Assembly: GCA_001899065.1 (NCBI GenBank)
Contig: MKUZ01000013.1
Location: 21,880-85,879 of the forward strand
DNA length: 64,000 bases
Reading direction: 5' to 3'
Origin: Devosia sp. 66-22
GTDB lineage: Bacteria; Pseudomonadota; Alphaproteobacteria; Rhizobiales; Devosiaceae
Part shown: positions 1 through 9,164 of the stretch, one piece after another
Layout of the letters: each line of letters starts with the position of its first letter
Position numbering within the stretch: position 1 is the first letter of the stretch
Notes under the pieces: generated by a model
Seen by the model: only the letters and a program-made list of their open reading frames with translations
The model's database searches: none
What the model was told of the DNA's origin: nothing
Program-made: the position numbers and the translations under genes

Positions 1-241
1 CGATGAACTCCTCGATCGCCTCGCGCAGTTCCTCGGCGTCGGCGTCGAGCACGCGCTCGACCTCGAAGCCGAGATCGTTGAGCAGGTCGTCGATGTCGCG
101 CGCGTCCTGATTGGGATTGATCAGCTCGCTCAGCGTTTCGTACTTGCTCTCGCCGATGACGAGGGCGACGCCGCGCAGTTCCTGCGCCCAGGCGGGGACG
201 CTCAGCATCAGGGCGGTGGCAATGGCGGCGAGACGGAGCAT
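1..241 (-). CDS. Caspase-like (peptidase C14) secreted protein, partial
   Basis: Only the first 80 codons lie in the window; the gene runs off the left edge. The ATG at 241 opens a signal peptide (hydrophobic core, ending VPAWAQ) followed by ELRGVALVIGES, the first beta-strand of bacterial caspase-like domains, and an NPNQDARDIDDLL helix. The catalytic His and Cys would lie beyond the edge. The N-terminus closely parallels the next gene (RGVALVIGQS, NPANDGRDM), so the two look like tandem paralogues. The 87 bp between them holds no obvious promoter, so they may be co-transcribed. Function is unknown; secreted bacterial caspase homologues are proteases or pseudo-proteases, and the missing dyad prevents a choice. 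Confidence 0.8.
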   Translation of the reverse strand, partial: MLRLAAIATALMLSVPAWAQELRGVALVIGESKYETLSELINPNQDARDIDDLLNDLGFEVERVLDADAEELREAIEEFI

Positions 242-328
242 GGCTGACTTCAGAGGGTTACGCTGCGACTGAGACGCCCGTGGACGCCATCGGCTTGGGT
301 CATATCGTCCTGCTCGGGCGCGGCCAAG

Positions 329-2857
329 TCATGAAACCGTGGCCAGCCAAGTATCGATCTGGCCCAGCCGCTCCTCGAAATAGCCTCGCGCCCCATCCTG
401 CCCGCGGTAGAAATCGTAAGCCGCTTCCATGTGTGCGCGCGCCTGCCGCAACATTTCCGCGTTTTCGGTGCGGTAACCCAGCATCGCCAGTGCCCACCCC
501 ATGACGTCCTGCACATCGGCCCAGTCCGTGGGCGCCGAGTCTTGCCCATAGATCTCGAGCGAGAGCCGATAGGCGGCGACGGCGGCTTCCAGCTCTCCTG
601 TCCCCTCGACGCGGCCGGCGATGTCGGTGAGGACGAGGCCCAGATTGTAATTGGTCAGCGCCCAGTTCCACGGATCGCGATCCTGCGTCCGCTCCTCGAG
701 GCAGAGGCCATAGGCTTTGACCGCCCTGCGCAGTGCGGCGAGCGAGTCCTCGCCATCGAGGCCACGGCCGAGCGTGGCGTAGGTGGCGCCGATATTGTTC
801 TGCACCGTGGCCCATTGCAGCGGCACCCGCTCGCGCGTCCATTCCTCGAGCGCGCGGCCATAGGCAGCGATGCCGGCTTCGACCTTTGCCCGGTCGTCCT
901 GCATGGTGCCAAGGTCGGTGAGCGCGTTGCCCAGATTGGAATTGACCATCGCCCAATCGTAGGGCGAGCGATGTTGCGTCCATTCCTGCAGCGCCAGCTC
1001 AAACGCCGCGATGGCTTCATCGAGCGACGCCTCGTCCTTCTCGATCTGCCCCACGACACGCAGCACCGTGCCCAGATTGTTCTGCGCCCGAGCCCAGTTG
1101 AGCGGCTGTGCCTCGCGTGTCCACTCCTCGAGCGCCGCACGGAAAGCGGAGCGCGCCATGTAGTAGAGATTGAGCTCCTGCCCCTGCCGCTCGGCCAGCG
1201 AGGCAAGCACATTGCCAAGGTTGTTCTGGACCCGGGCCCAGTCGATTGGCATCGCCTCGTGCGTCCAGATGTCGAGGACCTCCTCATAGGCCGAGCGGGC
1301 TCCTTCGAGATAGTCGAGCTCCTCGCGGCGCTCGCCATACCGCGCCAGCGCGTTGCCGAAATCATTGGCGGCGTCGGCCCATACATCGTCGTCGGGCTGG
1401 CCATCGAGGTAGGTCATCACCGCATCGTAGAGCGTGATGGCTTCGTCATAGGCGGCGTTGTCGCCCTTGTACTCGCCGATGGCAGCAAGCGCGTCGGCTT
1501 TGAACTTGAGGTACTCGAAATGCCTGTCGGCATCGAGACCGTCGGCGAGCGCGGCCGCCCTGTCGTAGTAGTCGACCGCCTGCTGCATCTCGAACAAGGT
1601 CCACGATGCGTCGCCGGCTTTGACGCTGAGCGCCGCAAGTTGCAGCTTCTGTGCGTCCGTTTGCGTGGTGCTGGCGGCATCGACCGCGCGCATGCGAAAG
1701 TCGAGAGCTTCGCGGAAGGCGCCTTCGCTCTCGGCCGTGTCCGCGAGCGCGACGAGACGATCGACATCGGCGCCCAGATCGACGTCGAGCCGCGGCTGCT
1801 CGCTGAGCTTCCTGACGCGCAGCGCGCCCTCCTCGAGCTGCGCCTGCAATTGCGACGGATCGGCGGTGTCGACGCCCAGCGCCTCGAGCATGCCGAACAG
1901 CGCGTCGAGCGGCACCTGCTCCTGCGCCGCCACCGCCTCGATCATGCTGCGATTGCCCTGCGGCACCGACGCCATGGTGAGCAGCAGGGAACGGCGGCCG
2001 GTTCGGATAGCGGCTTCGTCGGCATCGCCTTCGGCGAGCGGCGCGCCGAAGGAGAGGATGCGGCGCAGCGAGGAATTGACCCAGGGCAGCTGCCGCGCCC
2101 TCGTCTTGAGGTAAACCTCCTCGCTCACCATCGTCATCACGTCGCCGAACGAATAGCCGCCGGCTCCAAGGTGCTTGAGCAGCGCCGCCGCATAGGGCGA
2201 GTTCGGCTCGCCCGGAGCCCCATCGAGCGCCGGCTGGCCCGGCGCCGCGGCGAAGCCGATCACCATGCCCAGGCTGTTTTCGGGCACACCCGGCCTCGCG
2301 ATGACCGTGGGACCGCGCAGCTCGCCGAGCCCTGCCGGCTGCGCTTCGACGGGCGCCGCCTCGCCCGGTGGCTGGATCAACGTGCCGGGCGGAAAGGCGT
2401 CGGACCGACAGGCATCGAGCAGCAGGATAGTGACCGGCACGGCTTTCGCCAGATCGTCGAGCAGGCGCGCCACGGGCATGAGCGTCTCGCCGGCCAGCTC
2501 GGGCGTCGAGAGATCGCCATCGACCGGGACCAGATAGTTCTGCCCGCCCGCCTCGATCCCATGGCCGGAGTAATAGACGAGCGCGACGTCGGCCATCGCG
2601 GCATCGTCGACGAACAGGGCGACGGCCTTGGCCAGCGCCTCGCCGTCGCCATCCGCGATCTGGGTGACGCCGAACCCCAGGCCGAGCAACAGCCGAGTCA
2701 TGTCCCGCCCGTCATTGGCGGGGTTCCTGAGATCGGGAAGATTGGCGTAGTCGGACTGGCCGATGACCAGCGCGACGCCGCGCAGCGGCTTGTCCTGAGC
2801 CAGGGCAGGCGTAACCGCCAACAGCAACGCAACCAGAAGGCCGGCCAGCAGGCGCAT
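329..2857 (-). CDS. Secreted caspase-like protease with C-terminal TPR repeats
   Basis: 842 residues from the ATG at 2857, which has GGAG just upstream and opens a clear signal peptide (about residues 1-20, ALAQ). An in-frame extension to 3334 is rejected because it lacks coding character and overlaps the divergent gene. A peptidase C14 domain follows, with the dyad visible: His99 in YYSGHG and Cys150 in LLDACRSD. A linker leads to a C-terminal half of about six 50-residue tetratricopeptide-like repeats, each with a W-A-x-x-x-N-x-G core (for example WARVQNNLGN, WATVQNNIGA). The layout suggests a periplasmic or secreted protease that docks on partners through the repeats. The substrate is unknown. 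Confidence 0.88.
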   Translation of the reverse strand: MRLLAGLLVALLLAVTPALAQDKPLRGVALVIGQSDYANLPDLRNPANDGRDMTRLLLGLGFGVTQIADGDGEALAKAVALFVDDAAMADVALVYYSGHGIEAGGQNYLVPVDGDLSTPELAGETLMPVARLLDDLAKAVPVTILLLDACRSDAFPPGTLIQPPGEAAPVEAQPAGLGELRGPTVIARPGVPENSLGMVIGFAAAPGQPALDGAPGEPNSPYAAALLKHLGAGGYSFGDVMTMVSEEVYLKTRARQLPWVNSSLRRILSFGAPLAEGDADEAAIRTGRRSLLLTMASVPQGNRSMIEAVAAQEQVPLDALFGMLEALGVDTADPSQLQAQLEEGALRVRKLSEQPRLDVDLGADVDRLVALADTAESEGAFREALDFRMRAVDAASTTQTDAQKLQLAALSVKAGDASWTLFEMQQAVDYYDRAAALADGLDADRHFEYLKFKADALAAIGEYKGDNAAYDEAITLYDAVMTYLDGQPDDDVWADAANDFGNALARYGERREELDYLEGARSAYEEVLDIWTHEAMPIDWARVQNNLGNVLASLAERQGQELNLYYMARSAFRAALEEWTREAQPLNWARAQNNLGTVLRVVGQIEKDEASLDEAIAAFELALQEWTQHRSPYDWAMVNSNLGNALTDLGTMQDDRAKVEAGIAAYGRALEEWTRERVPLQWATVQNNIGATYATLGRGLDGEDSLAALRRAVKAYGLCLEERTQDRDPWNWALTNYNLGLVLTDIAGRVEGTGELEAAVAAYRLSLEIYGQDSAPTDWADVQDVMGWALAMLGYRTENAEMLRQARAHMEAAYDFYRGQDGARGYFEERLGQIDTWLATVS

Positions 2858-2986
2858 CCGCGCTGTCTCCAGTGATCCCGTCGCGCTAGGCGAGCATAAC
2901 GGTGTGAGCAAGGCAAGACAGCGGCGGCGCGGCGGCCTTGCGGTGTCCGGTTGACCGCGCCGGCGATTCCGCTGACAAGCCGCGCC

Positions 2987-3835
2987 ATGACCGCCATCGA
3001 CCATATCCGCGACGATGTCGCCGCCCTGCCGCTGTGGGACGGCCGGCCGGTATTCGAGGCACTGCCCGGCGGCATCTCGAATTTGAGCTTCGTTGCGACC
3101 GACAGGTCCGGGAAGTATGCGGTGCGGCTGACGCGGGATTTTCCGTTCCACAATGTCTATCGCGCCCGCGAAGTGGCCGTCGCACGGGCAGCGCATGCGG
3201 CGGGCTTCGCGCCCGAGGTCGTGTACGCGGAGCCGGGGCTGATGATCTCGCGCTTCCTCGACGCCCAGCCGCTGAAGCCGGATGATGTCCGGCGGGACAT
3301 CGCGCGCATCGTCGAGCTCATGCTGCGGTTCCATCGGGAGATGCAGGCACCGATCGGCGACTATACCTTCGATGTGTTCGCCGTGAACCGCGGCTATTTG
3401 GACGCCCTCGGCAGCACCGAGTGGACGACGCTCAACGAGCGGCTGGAAGCGCTGCAGGGGTCACTGGCCCCAGTGTTCGCGCATCACGACCTGCTGGCGG
3501 GGAACATCCTCGACGACGGCACGCGATTGTGGCTGATCGACTTCGAGTACTCGGGCTCCGGCTCGCCGATGTTCGACCTCGCGAACCTGTCTTCGAACGC
3601 CGGCTTCTCTGCCACCGAACGCGACATGCTGCTGCACGCCTATTTCGGCAGCGGCGACTTCATGCGCGCGCATCGCGCGATGGAAGCGGCCTCGCTGCTG
3701 CGCGAGGCGCTCTGGTCGCTGGTGTCGGCGCGCCACATCCACGAGCGCGACGTCGACTATGTCGCTTATGCCGAGGTCAACTTCGCGCGGCTGCGCGACG
3801 TGTTGCGCGACCTCCCCGAGGCCATCACCCCCTGA
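2987..3835 (+). CDS. Choline/ethanolamine kinase-like phosphotransferase
   Basis: 282 residues from ATG 2987; an in-frame TTG at 2951 would add 12 residues, and neither start has a strong Shine-Dalgarno. The protein-kinase-like fold of the choline kinase/APH family is shown by a glycine-rich ISNLSF segment, the catalytic loop HHDLLAGNIL (Asp and Asn) and the metal-binding LIDFEYSG. It probably transfers phosphate from ATP to a small alcohol such as choline or an amino sugar; LicA-like choline kinase is the nearest description. The gene stands alone, is divergent from the caspase gene, and its last 11 bases overlap the end of the convergent dehydratase gene. Confidence 0.8.
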   Translation: MTAIDHIRDDVAALPLWDGRPVFEALPGGISNLSFVATDRSGKYAVRLTRDFPFHNVYRAREVAVARAAHAAGFAPEVVYAEPGLMISRFLDAQPLKPDDVRRDIARIVELMLRFHREMQAPIGDYTFDVFAVNRGYLDALGSTEWTTLNERLEALQGSLAPVFAHHDLLAGNILDDGTRLWLIDFEYSGSGSPMFDLANLSSNAGFSATERDMLLHAYFGSGDFMRAHRAMEAASLLREALWSLVSARHIHERDVDYVAYAEVNFARLRDVLRDLPEAITP

Positions 3836-5096
3836 AGGTGTTGGCGGCGATCGACTCCGGTTTCATCTCGATGGAGAAGCCGGGACGCGAGGGCGGCATG
3901 TAGGCGGCGTTCTCGATCACGCATGGGTCGAGGAAGTGCTCGTGCAGATGGTCGACGAACTCGATGACGCGACCGTCTTTGCTGCCCGAGACCGCGATGT
4001 AGTCGATCATCGACAGGTGCTGGACGTATTCGCACAGCCCCACCCCGCCGGCATGCGGCCACACCGGCAGGCCGTACTTGGCCGCCATCAGCAACACGCT
4101 GAGCACTTCGTTGAGGCCGCCGATCCGGCACGCATCGATCTGCACCACGTCGATGGCGCCGCGCGTGATGAACTGCTTGAACATGATCCGGTTCTGGCAC
4201 ATCTCGCCGGTCGCCACCTTCACCGGGGCCACGCCCTCGCGGATATTGCGGTGTCCCTCGATATCATCGGGGCTGGTGGGCTCCTCGATGAAAAAGGGGT
4301 TGAAGCGCTTCAGCTCATTCACCCAGCCGATCGCCTGGTCGACCTCCCACACCTGGTTGGCGTCGATCATCAGCCGGCGGTCGGGGCCCATGATCGAGCG
4401 GACGATCTCGAGCCGGCGGATGTCGTCGGCAAGATCGCGGCCGACCTTCATCTTGATGTGGGTGAAGCCCTGCTCGACCGCCTCAGTGGCCAGCCGCGTC
4501 AGTTTCTCGTTGGAGTAGCCCAGCCAGCCTGCCGAGGTGGTGTAGCAGGCATAGCCCTCCGCCTTGAGCCGGGCGATGCGCTCGGCCTTGCCGGGCTCAG
4601 CGCGACGGAAGATCTCGAGCGCCTCCTCTGGGGTGACGGCATCGGTGAGGTAGCGGAAGTCGATGATGGAAACGAGCTGCTCGGGGCTCATCTCGCCCAC
4701 CAACTGCCACACCGGCTTGCCCGCCTGCTTGGCGAGAAGGTCCCAGGCAGCATTGACGACGGCACCGGTCGCGAGGTGCATCGCGCCCTTGTCCGGGCCG
4801 ATCCAGCGGAGCTGGCTGTCGCCGGTGACGTGGCGCCAGAAGCGGCCGGGATTTTCGGCGATCCAGTCGAGCTCGAGCCCGACCACTCGTCCTTCGAGTG
4901 CGCGGATCGCGGCGACCACGACCTCATTGCCGCGTCCGATGGTGAAGGTGAGCCCGTGTCCCTGATGCGGCCCGTCGGTTTCGAGCACCACATAGGCGGC
5001 CGAATAGTCCGGATCGGGGTTCATGGCATCCGAGCCGTCGAGCGACGCGGAAGTAGGGAAACGGAGGTCGTAAGTCGTCAGTCCAGTGATGCGCAT
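3825..5096 (-). CDS. L-fuconate dehydratase (enolase superfamily)
   Basis: 423 residues. It dehydrates L-fuconate to 2-keto-3-deoxy-L-fuconate in the non-phosphorylating L-fucose pathway. Active-site residues are all visible: Lys215-x-Lys217, metal ligands Asp245, Glu271 and Glu298, and general acid/base His348. These match the published Xanthomonas campestris enzyme (Lys220, Asp248, Glu274, Glu301, His351) with a constant offset of three. This supports true fuconate dehydratase rather than a generic mandelate-racemase homologue. Its ATG shares one base with the stop of the upstream dehydratase (TGATG), implying translational coupling. It is the last gene of the sugar ABC operon, and the divergent operon supplies a fuconolactonase and a mutarotase. 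Confidence 0.88.
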   Translation of the reverse strand: MRITGLTTYDLRFPTSASLDGSDAMNPDPDYSAAYVVLETDGPHQGHGLTFTIGRGNEVVVAAIRALEGRVVGLELDWIAENPGRFWRHVTGDSQLRWIGPDKGAMHLATGAVVNAAWDLLAKQAGKPVWQLVGEMSPEQLVSIIDFRYLTDAVTPEEALEIFRRAEPGKAERIARLKAEGYACYTTSAGWLGYSNEKLTRLATEAVEQGFTHIKMKVGRDLADDIRRLEIVRSIMGPDRRLMIDANQVWEVDQAIGWVNELKRFNPFFIEEPTSPDDIEGHRNIREGVAPVKVATGEMCQNRIMFKQFITRGAIDVVQIDACRIGGLNEVLSVLLMAAKYGLPVWPHAGGVGLCEYVQHLSMIDYIAVSGSKDGRVIEFVDHLHEHFLDPCVIENAAYMPPSRPGFSIEMKPESIAANTFRG

Positions 5097-6202
5097 CAGA
5101 CAATAATCGTGTGGGTGCCGTCGACGGTCATGCGTTCGATTGCCTCGAGATCCCACGCGATCCCTAGGCCGGGAGCGCTGGAGGGGATCGCCTTGCCGTC
5201 GCGGATGGTCATGCCTTCGGTGGTGATGGTGTCGAGCTGGGGGATGTATTCCACCCAGCGGGCGTTGGGGACCGCGCAGCAGAGCGCGACATGCAGCTCC
5301 ATGAGGAAGTGCGGGCAGACGGCGATGTTGAACGCCTCCGCCATGTGCGCAACCTTGAGCCAGGGGGTAATGCCGCCGATGCGGCCGACATCGACCTGCA
5401 CGATCGAGCAGGCGTGCCGCTCGAGATATTCGCGGAAGTGGAGGTGCGAGTAGAGGCTTTCGCCGACCGCGATCGGAATGGAGGTATGGGCGTTGAGCCG
5501 CACATGGCCCTCTATGTCGTCGGCGGTCAGCGGCTCCTCGAGCCAGCCGATGTCGAGCGCCTCGTAGGCGCGGGCGCGGCGGATAGCCTCGTCGACATTG
5601 AACTTCTGGTTGGCGTCGGTGAAGATCTCGAAGCCCTGCCCCACCGCCTCGCGGACGGCGGAGATGCGTGCCACATCCTCGTGCACGGGGCGGCCGACCT
5701 TGATCTTGCAGCCGCTGAACCCGTCGGCCCTGGCGCGAAGCGCATCCTCGACGAGTGCCGACGGCTCCAGATGGAGCCAGCCGCCTTCTGTGGTGTAGAG
5801 TGGAATCTCGCTCTGCGCGCCACCGGCGAGCAGGTGCAGCGGCAGGCCGAGCTTGCGCGACTGCAGATCCCACAGCGCTGTGTCGATGGCGGCGAGCGCG
5901 ATGGAGGTGATGGCGCCCACCGAGGTCGCGTGCGTGAGGAACAGCAAATCGCGCCAGATGCGCTCGATCTCGTGCGCCTCGCGGCCGATGAGCGCTGGGG
6001 CGAGCGTGCGCTTGAGCAGCTCCATCACCGAATGGCCGCCGGTGCCGATGGTGTAGCTGTAGCCGGTGCCCACCGCGCCATCGGCATCGGTGATGCGGAC
6101 GATCGGCGTTTCCTGGCTGACGAAGGACTGGATGGCGTCGACCCGCTTCACCTTGGGCTTGAGGTCGACCATCAGCAGTTCGACGCGCGTGATTTTGGCC
6201 AT
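5096..6202 (-). CDS. Mandelate racemase/muconate lactonizing-type sugar-acid dehydratase
   Basis: 368 residues, enolase superfamily. Visible catalytic set: Lys166-x-Lys168 (CKIKVG), Asp196 (DAN), Glu222 (LEEP), Glu248 (VGES) and His298 (CPHFLMELH). The PHFLMELH segment and the N-terminal GTGYSYTIGTGGHS loop resemble the branch holding galactarate/talarate dehydratases and anhydrogalactonate cycloisomerase, so the substrate is probably an aldonate or aldarate but cannot be named. It starts just after the ABC ATPase gene and its stop overlaps the start of the fuconate dehydratase, so both are made from the same message. Confidence 0.82.
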   Translation of the reverse strand: MAKITRVELLMVDLKPKVKRVDAIQSFVSQETPIVRITDADGAVGTGYSYTIGTGGHSVMELLKRTLAPALIGREAHEIERIWRDLLFLTHATSVGAITSIALAAIDTALWDLQSRKLGLPLHLLAGGAQSEIPLYTTEGGWLHLEPSALVEDALRARADGFSGCKIKVGRPVHEDVARISAVREAVGQGFEIFTDANQKFNVDEAIRRARAYEALDIGWLEEPLTADDIEGHVRLNAHTSIPIAVGESLYSHLHFREYLERHACSIVQVDVGRIGGITPWLKVAHMAEAFNIAVCPHFLMELHVALCCAVPNARWVEYIPQLDTITTEGMTIRDGKAIPSSAPGLGIAWDLEAIERMTVDGTHTIIV

Positions 6203-6204
6203 GG

Positions 6205-7290
6205 TCAGGCCCTCAGCGTCTTGCCGCTCGCCTTGTCGAAGACGTGCAGGCGGGTGAGGTCGAGGGTGAAGTCCAGCATTTCACCGGGCTGGACGGGGCG
6301 CGGATCGAGCATCTTGCCCTGCACTTCCTTGCCGCCGAGCTCGGCGAAGAGAATGGTTTCGGTGCCCAGCGGCTCGGCGATCATCACGGTGCGCGCCACG
6401 CTGACGGACCTGTCGGCGCCATGCAGCGAATGGCCCTTGGGCGCGAAGGATTCCGGACGGAAGCCGAGAACGATCTGCTGGCCCTCGCTGACCCTGGCAT
6501 CGGCGGGGAGCGGCACCTCGACGCCATCGGAGAGGCGGGCCTTGCCGTTGGCGACGATCGCGTCGAGCTGGTTCATCGGCGGCGAGCCGATGAACCCTGC
6601 AACGAAGGTGTTGGCGGGCTTCTCAAAGACCTGCGTCGGGGTACCCACCTGCTCCACATAGCCATCGCGCATGATGACGATGCGGTCGGCGAGCGTCATG
6701 GCCTCCACCTGGTCGTGCGTCACATAGATGACGGTGGTCTTGACCCGCTGGTGCAGCCGCTTGATCTCGACGCGCATCTGACCGCGCAGCTTGGCGTCGA
6801 GGTTGGAGAGCGGTTCGTCGAACAGGAACACGTCCGGATTGCGCACGATGGCGCGGCCCATCGCGACGCGCTGGCGCTGGCCGCCGCTGAGGTGCGCCGG
6901 CAGGCGGTCCATATAGGGCTCGAGCCCGAGGATGTCGGCCGCCTCGTTCACCCGCTTGGTGATCTCGGCTTCCGGCTCCTTGGCGATCTTGAGGCCGAAG
7001 CCGAGATTCTCGCGCACCGTCATGTGCGGATAGAGCGCATAGGACTGGAACACCATCGAGATGTTGCGGCTGCGCGGCGGCAGGGCATTCACCACGCGGT
7101 CGCCGATCGAGATGGTGCCGTCCGAGATTTCCTCGAGCCCCGCCACCATGCGCAACGTCGTCGACTTGCCGCAGCCGGAGGGGCCGACCAGCACCACGAA
7201 TTCGTTGTGCGCCACTTCGAGGTCGATGCCATGCACCACCTCTTCGCGCCCGTAGCGCTTGACGACCTTTTTGAGGGAAACGTTCGCCAT
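6205..7290 (-). CDS. Sugar ABC importer, ATP-binding subunit (MalK/UgpC type)
   Basis: 361 residues from ATG 7290. It powers uptake through the two permeases encoded upstream. Walker [10 protein letters not shown], the signature [10 protein letters not shown], Walker [13 protein letters not shown] and switch VTHDQ are all intact. The C-terminal third is the OB-fold regulatory domain typical of carbohydrate-uptake ATPases. The gene lies 2 bp after the inner permease gene and 2 bp before the dehydratase gene, in an operon ordered binding protein, permease, permease, ATPase, dehydratases. The neighbouring fuconate enzymes suggest L-fucose or a related sugar as cargo. Confidence 0.92.
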   Translation of the reverse strand: MANVSLKKVVKRYGREEVVHGIDLEVAHNEFVVLVGPSGCGKSTTLRMVAGLEEISDGTISIGDRVVNALPPRSRNISMVFQSYALYPHMTVRENLGFGLKIAKEPEAEITKRVNEAADILGLEPYMDRLPAHLSGGQRQRVAMGRAIVRNPDVFLFDEPLSNLDAKLRGQMRVEIKRLHQRVKTTVIYVTHDQVEAMTLADRIVIMRDGYVEQVGTPTQVFEKPANTFVAGFIGSPPMNQLDAIVANGKARLSDGVEVPLPADARVSEGQQIVLGFRPESFAPKGHSLHGADRSVSVARTVMIAEPLGTETILFAELGGKEVQGKMLDPRPVQPGEMLDFTLDLTRLHVFDKASGKTLRA

Positions 7291-7292
7291 GA

Positions 7293-8153
7293 CTACCCTT
7301 TGACTCCGCCGAAGGTGAGGCCGGCGATCAGATGCTTCTGGACAATGAAGGTGAGGACCAGCGCGGGAATGATGATGAGCACGGCCATCGCGCTCATCCC
7401 CGCCCAGTCCACCGTGAACTGCGCCGTGAAATCCATGAGACCCACGGGCATTGTCTTGCTTGCCGTGGTGCGCGTGAGCTGGCTCGCGAGAGCGTACTCG
7501 TTCCACGAGGTGAGGAAGGCAAAGATCGCCGCCGAGGCGAGGCCGGCGCGGGCGAGCGGGAACTCGACCTTCCAGAACGCCTGCCAGCGCGTGCAGCCGT
7601 CGATCTGTGCGGCCTCGCTCAGGTCGATCGGGATCTGGCGGAAGAAACCGTCGGTGAGCCAGATCGTGAAGGGGATGTTGATCGACATGTAGACCAGGAT
7701 CATGCCCCAGCTCGTGTCGATCAGCCCCAGCCGCGCCCACAGGATGAAAAGCGGCAGGCTGAGCGCCACGCCCGGCACGGTGCGGCTGAGCATGAAGCCA
7801 AGGAATAGCGCGCCCTTGCCCTTGAAGCGGTAGCGCGCGAAGGCATAGCCGCCCATCATGCCCACGGCGATGGCAACGACCGTCGAGGTCACCGAGATGA
7901 CCAGCGAATTGACGAAGTACTGCGCGACGGGCAGGCCCTGCTGCGTATCGAGCAGGCCGAAGATGCCCTGGAAGTTCTTGAGCGTGAGCTCCTGCGGTAT
8001 CCACACGGCGGGCTTGGCGAGAATCTCGATGTTCTGCCGGAAGGCGGTGAGCACCACCCAGGCGCCAGGCACCACCAGGATCGTCATGGAGACGAAGACC
8101 CCCAGCCGGATCAGCCAGCGCTGCCAGGGCTTCTCGATGGTCATGGCGCTCAT
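7293..8153 (-). CDS. Sugar ABC importer permease (MalG type)
   Basis: 286 residues with six predicted membrane segments. The EAA loop that contacts the ATPase reads DLSEAAQIDGCTRWQAFWKVEFPLA, in the expected place before the last two membrane segments. The ATG at 8153 overlaps the stop of the preceding permease gene by four bases (ATGA). It pairs with that permease to form the transmembrane channel of the importer. Confidence 0.92.
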   Translation of the reverse strand: MSAMTIEKPWQRWLIRLGVFVSMTILVVPGAWVVLTAFRQNIEILAKPAVWIPQELTLKNFQGIFGLLDTQQGLPVAQYFVNSLVISVTSTVVAIAVGMMGGYAFARYRFKGKGALFLGFMLSRTVPGVALSLPLFILWARLGLIDTSWGMILVYMSINIPFTIWLTDGFFRQIPIDLSEAAQIDGCTRWQAFWKVEFPLARAGLASAAIFAFLTSWNEYALASQLTRTTASKTMPVGLMDFTAQFTVDWAGMSAMAVLIIIPALVLTFIVQKHLIAGLTFGGVKG

Positions 8154-9055
8154 TGTGCACCTCCCATGAAGGTGCGCGCCTGCGTCAGCTTGCGGTAGTA
8201 GAAGACGGTGAACGCGATCGACAGGATGATCGACACGTAACCCATCGCATTGGCCATGCCCATCTGGCTGTTCTGGTAGCCGGTGCGCGTCATCAGCGTC
8301 CACAACAGCTCGGTGCGGCCGGCAGGACCGCCATTGGTCATGATGCGCACCATGTCGTAGGCGCGCGCCACGTCGAGCGAGCGGATGGTCATGGCGATGT
8401 AGATGAAGGGCATGAGGAAGGGCAGCGTGATGTGGCGGAACACCTGCCAGGGATTGCAGCCATCGACGCGCGCCGCCTCGAGCGGCTCCTTGGGCAACGC
8501 CATGAGGCCGGCGAGCAGCAGGATGGCGAACACCGAAGTCGACATCCACACTTCGGCGAAGATGATCGCGAAATTGGCGAGGATCGGATCGACCAGCCAC
8601 GCGATGGGCTCGCGGATGAGGCCGAGGTCGAAGAGCGCATTGTTGACGAGGCCGACGGCGTCGTTGAACAGGTACTTGAACTGGAAGCCCACCAGGATAG
8701 GCGAGAACATCATGGGGAACATCATGATGGTGCGCAGCGTGCGCTGGCCCCAGGTGATCTTGTTGACGAGCAGCGCGAGGCCGAGGCCGAGCAGCAGCTC
8801 GAGATTGAGCGCGATGGTGATGAACAGCACGGTGCGCCCGAACGCCCACCAGAAATCGCTGCTGGCCAGTACGCGCTGGTAGTTGCGCAGCCCGACCCAC
8901 TGGAACAGCGTCGCGGGCTTGGTGAGATTGTAGCCGGTAAAGCTTGTCCACAGCGAAACGAGCAGCGGCACGAGCACGACCGCGAGGATCACCGCGATCG
9001 CCGGCAGAAGCAGCAGATAGGGCGTCGCCTGGGGCGAGCGGAAGAACCTGGTCAC
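8150..9055 (-). CDS. Sugar ABC importer permease (MalF type)
   Basis: 301 residues, six membrane segments, with the EAA motif PLEAARVDGCNPWQVFRHITLP near residues 195-220. I chose the GTG at 9055, which has AGGA about 10 bases upstream and begins VTRFFRSP directly before the first membrane segment. The open frame continues to 9250 but that part overlaps the binding-protein gene and lacks membrane-protein character. A strong stem-loop separates it from the upstream binding-protein gene. Confidence 0.88.
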   Translation of the reverse strand: MTRFFRSPQATPYLLLLPAIAVILAVVLVPLLVSLWTSFTGYNLTKPATLFQWVGLRNYQRVLASSDFWWAFGRTVLFITIALNLELLLGLGLALLVNKITWGQRTLRTIMMFPMMFSPILVGFQFKYLFNDAVGLVNNALFDLGLIREPIAWLVDPILANFAIIFAEVWMSTSVFAILLLAGLMALPKEPLEAARVDGCNPWQVFRHITLPFLMPFIYIAMTIRSLDVARAYDMVRIMTNGGPAGRTELLWTLMTRTGYQNSQMGMANAMGYVSIILSIAFTVFYYRKLTQARTFMGGAQ

Positions 9056-9122
9056 GTGACTGCTGTCCTGGCCCGAGAGTGTTGCAGCGGACAGTGTACC
9101 GCTGTTGCTTCCGAAGAAAGAG

Positions 9123-9149
9123 GGCCGCCCGGCATGTCTCCGGGCGGCC
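9123..9149 (-). terminator. Intercistronic stem-loop after binding-protein gene
   Basis: Perfect 10-bp stem (GGCCGCCCGG paired with CCGGGCGGCC) with a 7-nt loop, 16 bases after the binding-protein stop codon. On the minus strand it is followed by a pyrimidine-rich CTCTTTCTTC. Such stems commonly act as leaky terminators or 3' stabilisers that keep binding protein more abundant than the permeases. Confidence 0.6.
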
Positions 9150-9164
9150 GAGGTCGGGAGGACC

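Noticed and set aside
431..2875. An 814-codon open frame on the plus strand opposite the caspase/TPR gene.
   Set aside because: The minus frame has a signal peptide, catalytic dyad and repeats; the plus frame has no recognisable domain and reflects high G+C third-position bias. The same holds for other long antisense frames, such as 3759-5453, 9105-10544, 21894-22679 and 59943-61976.
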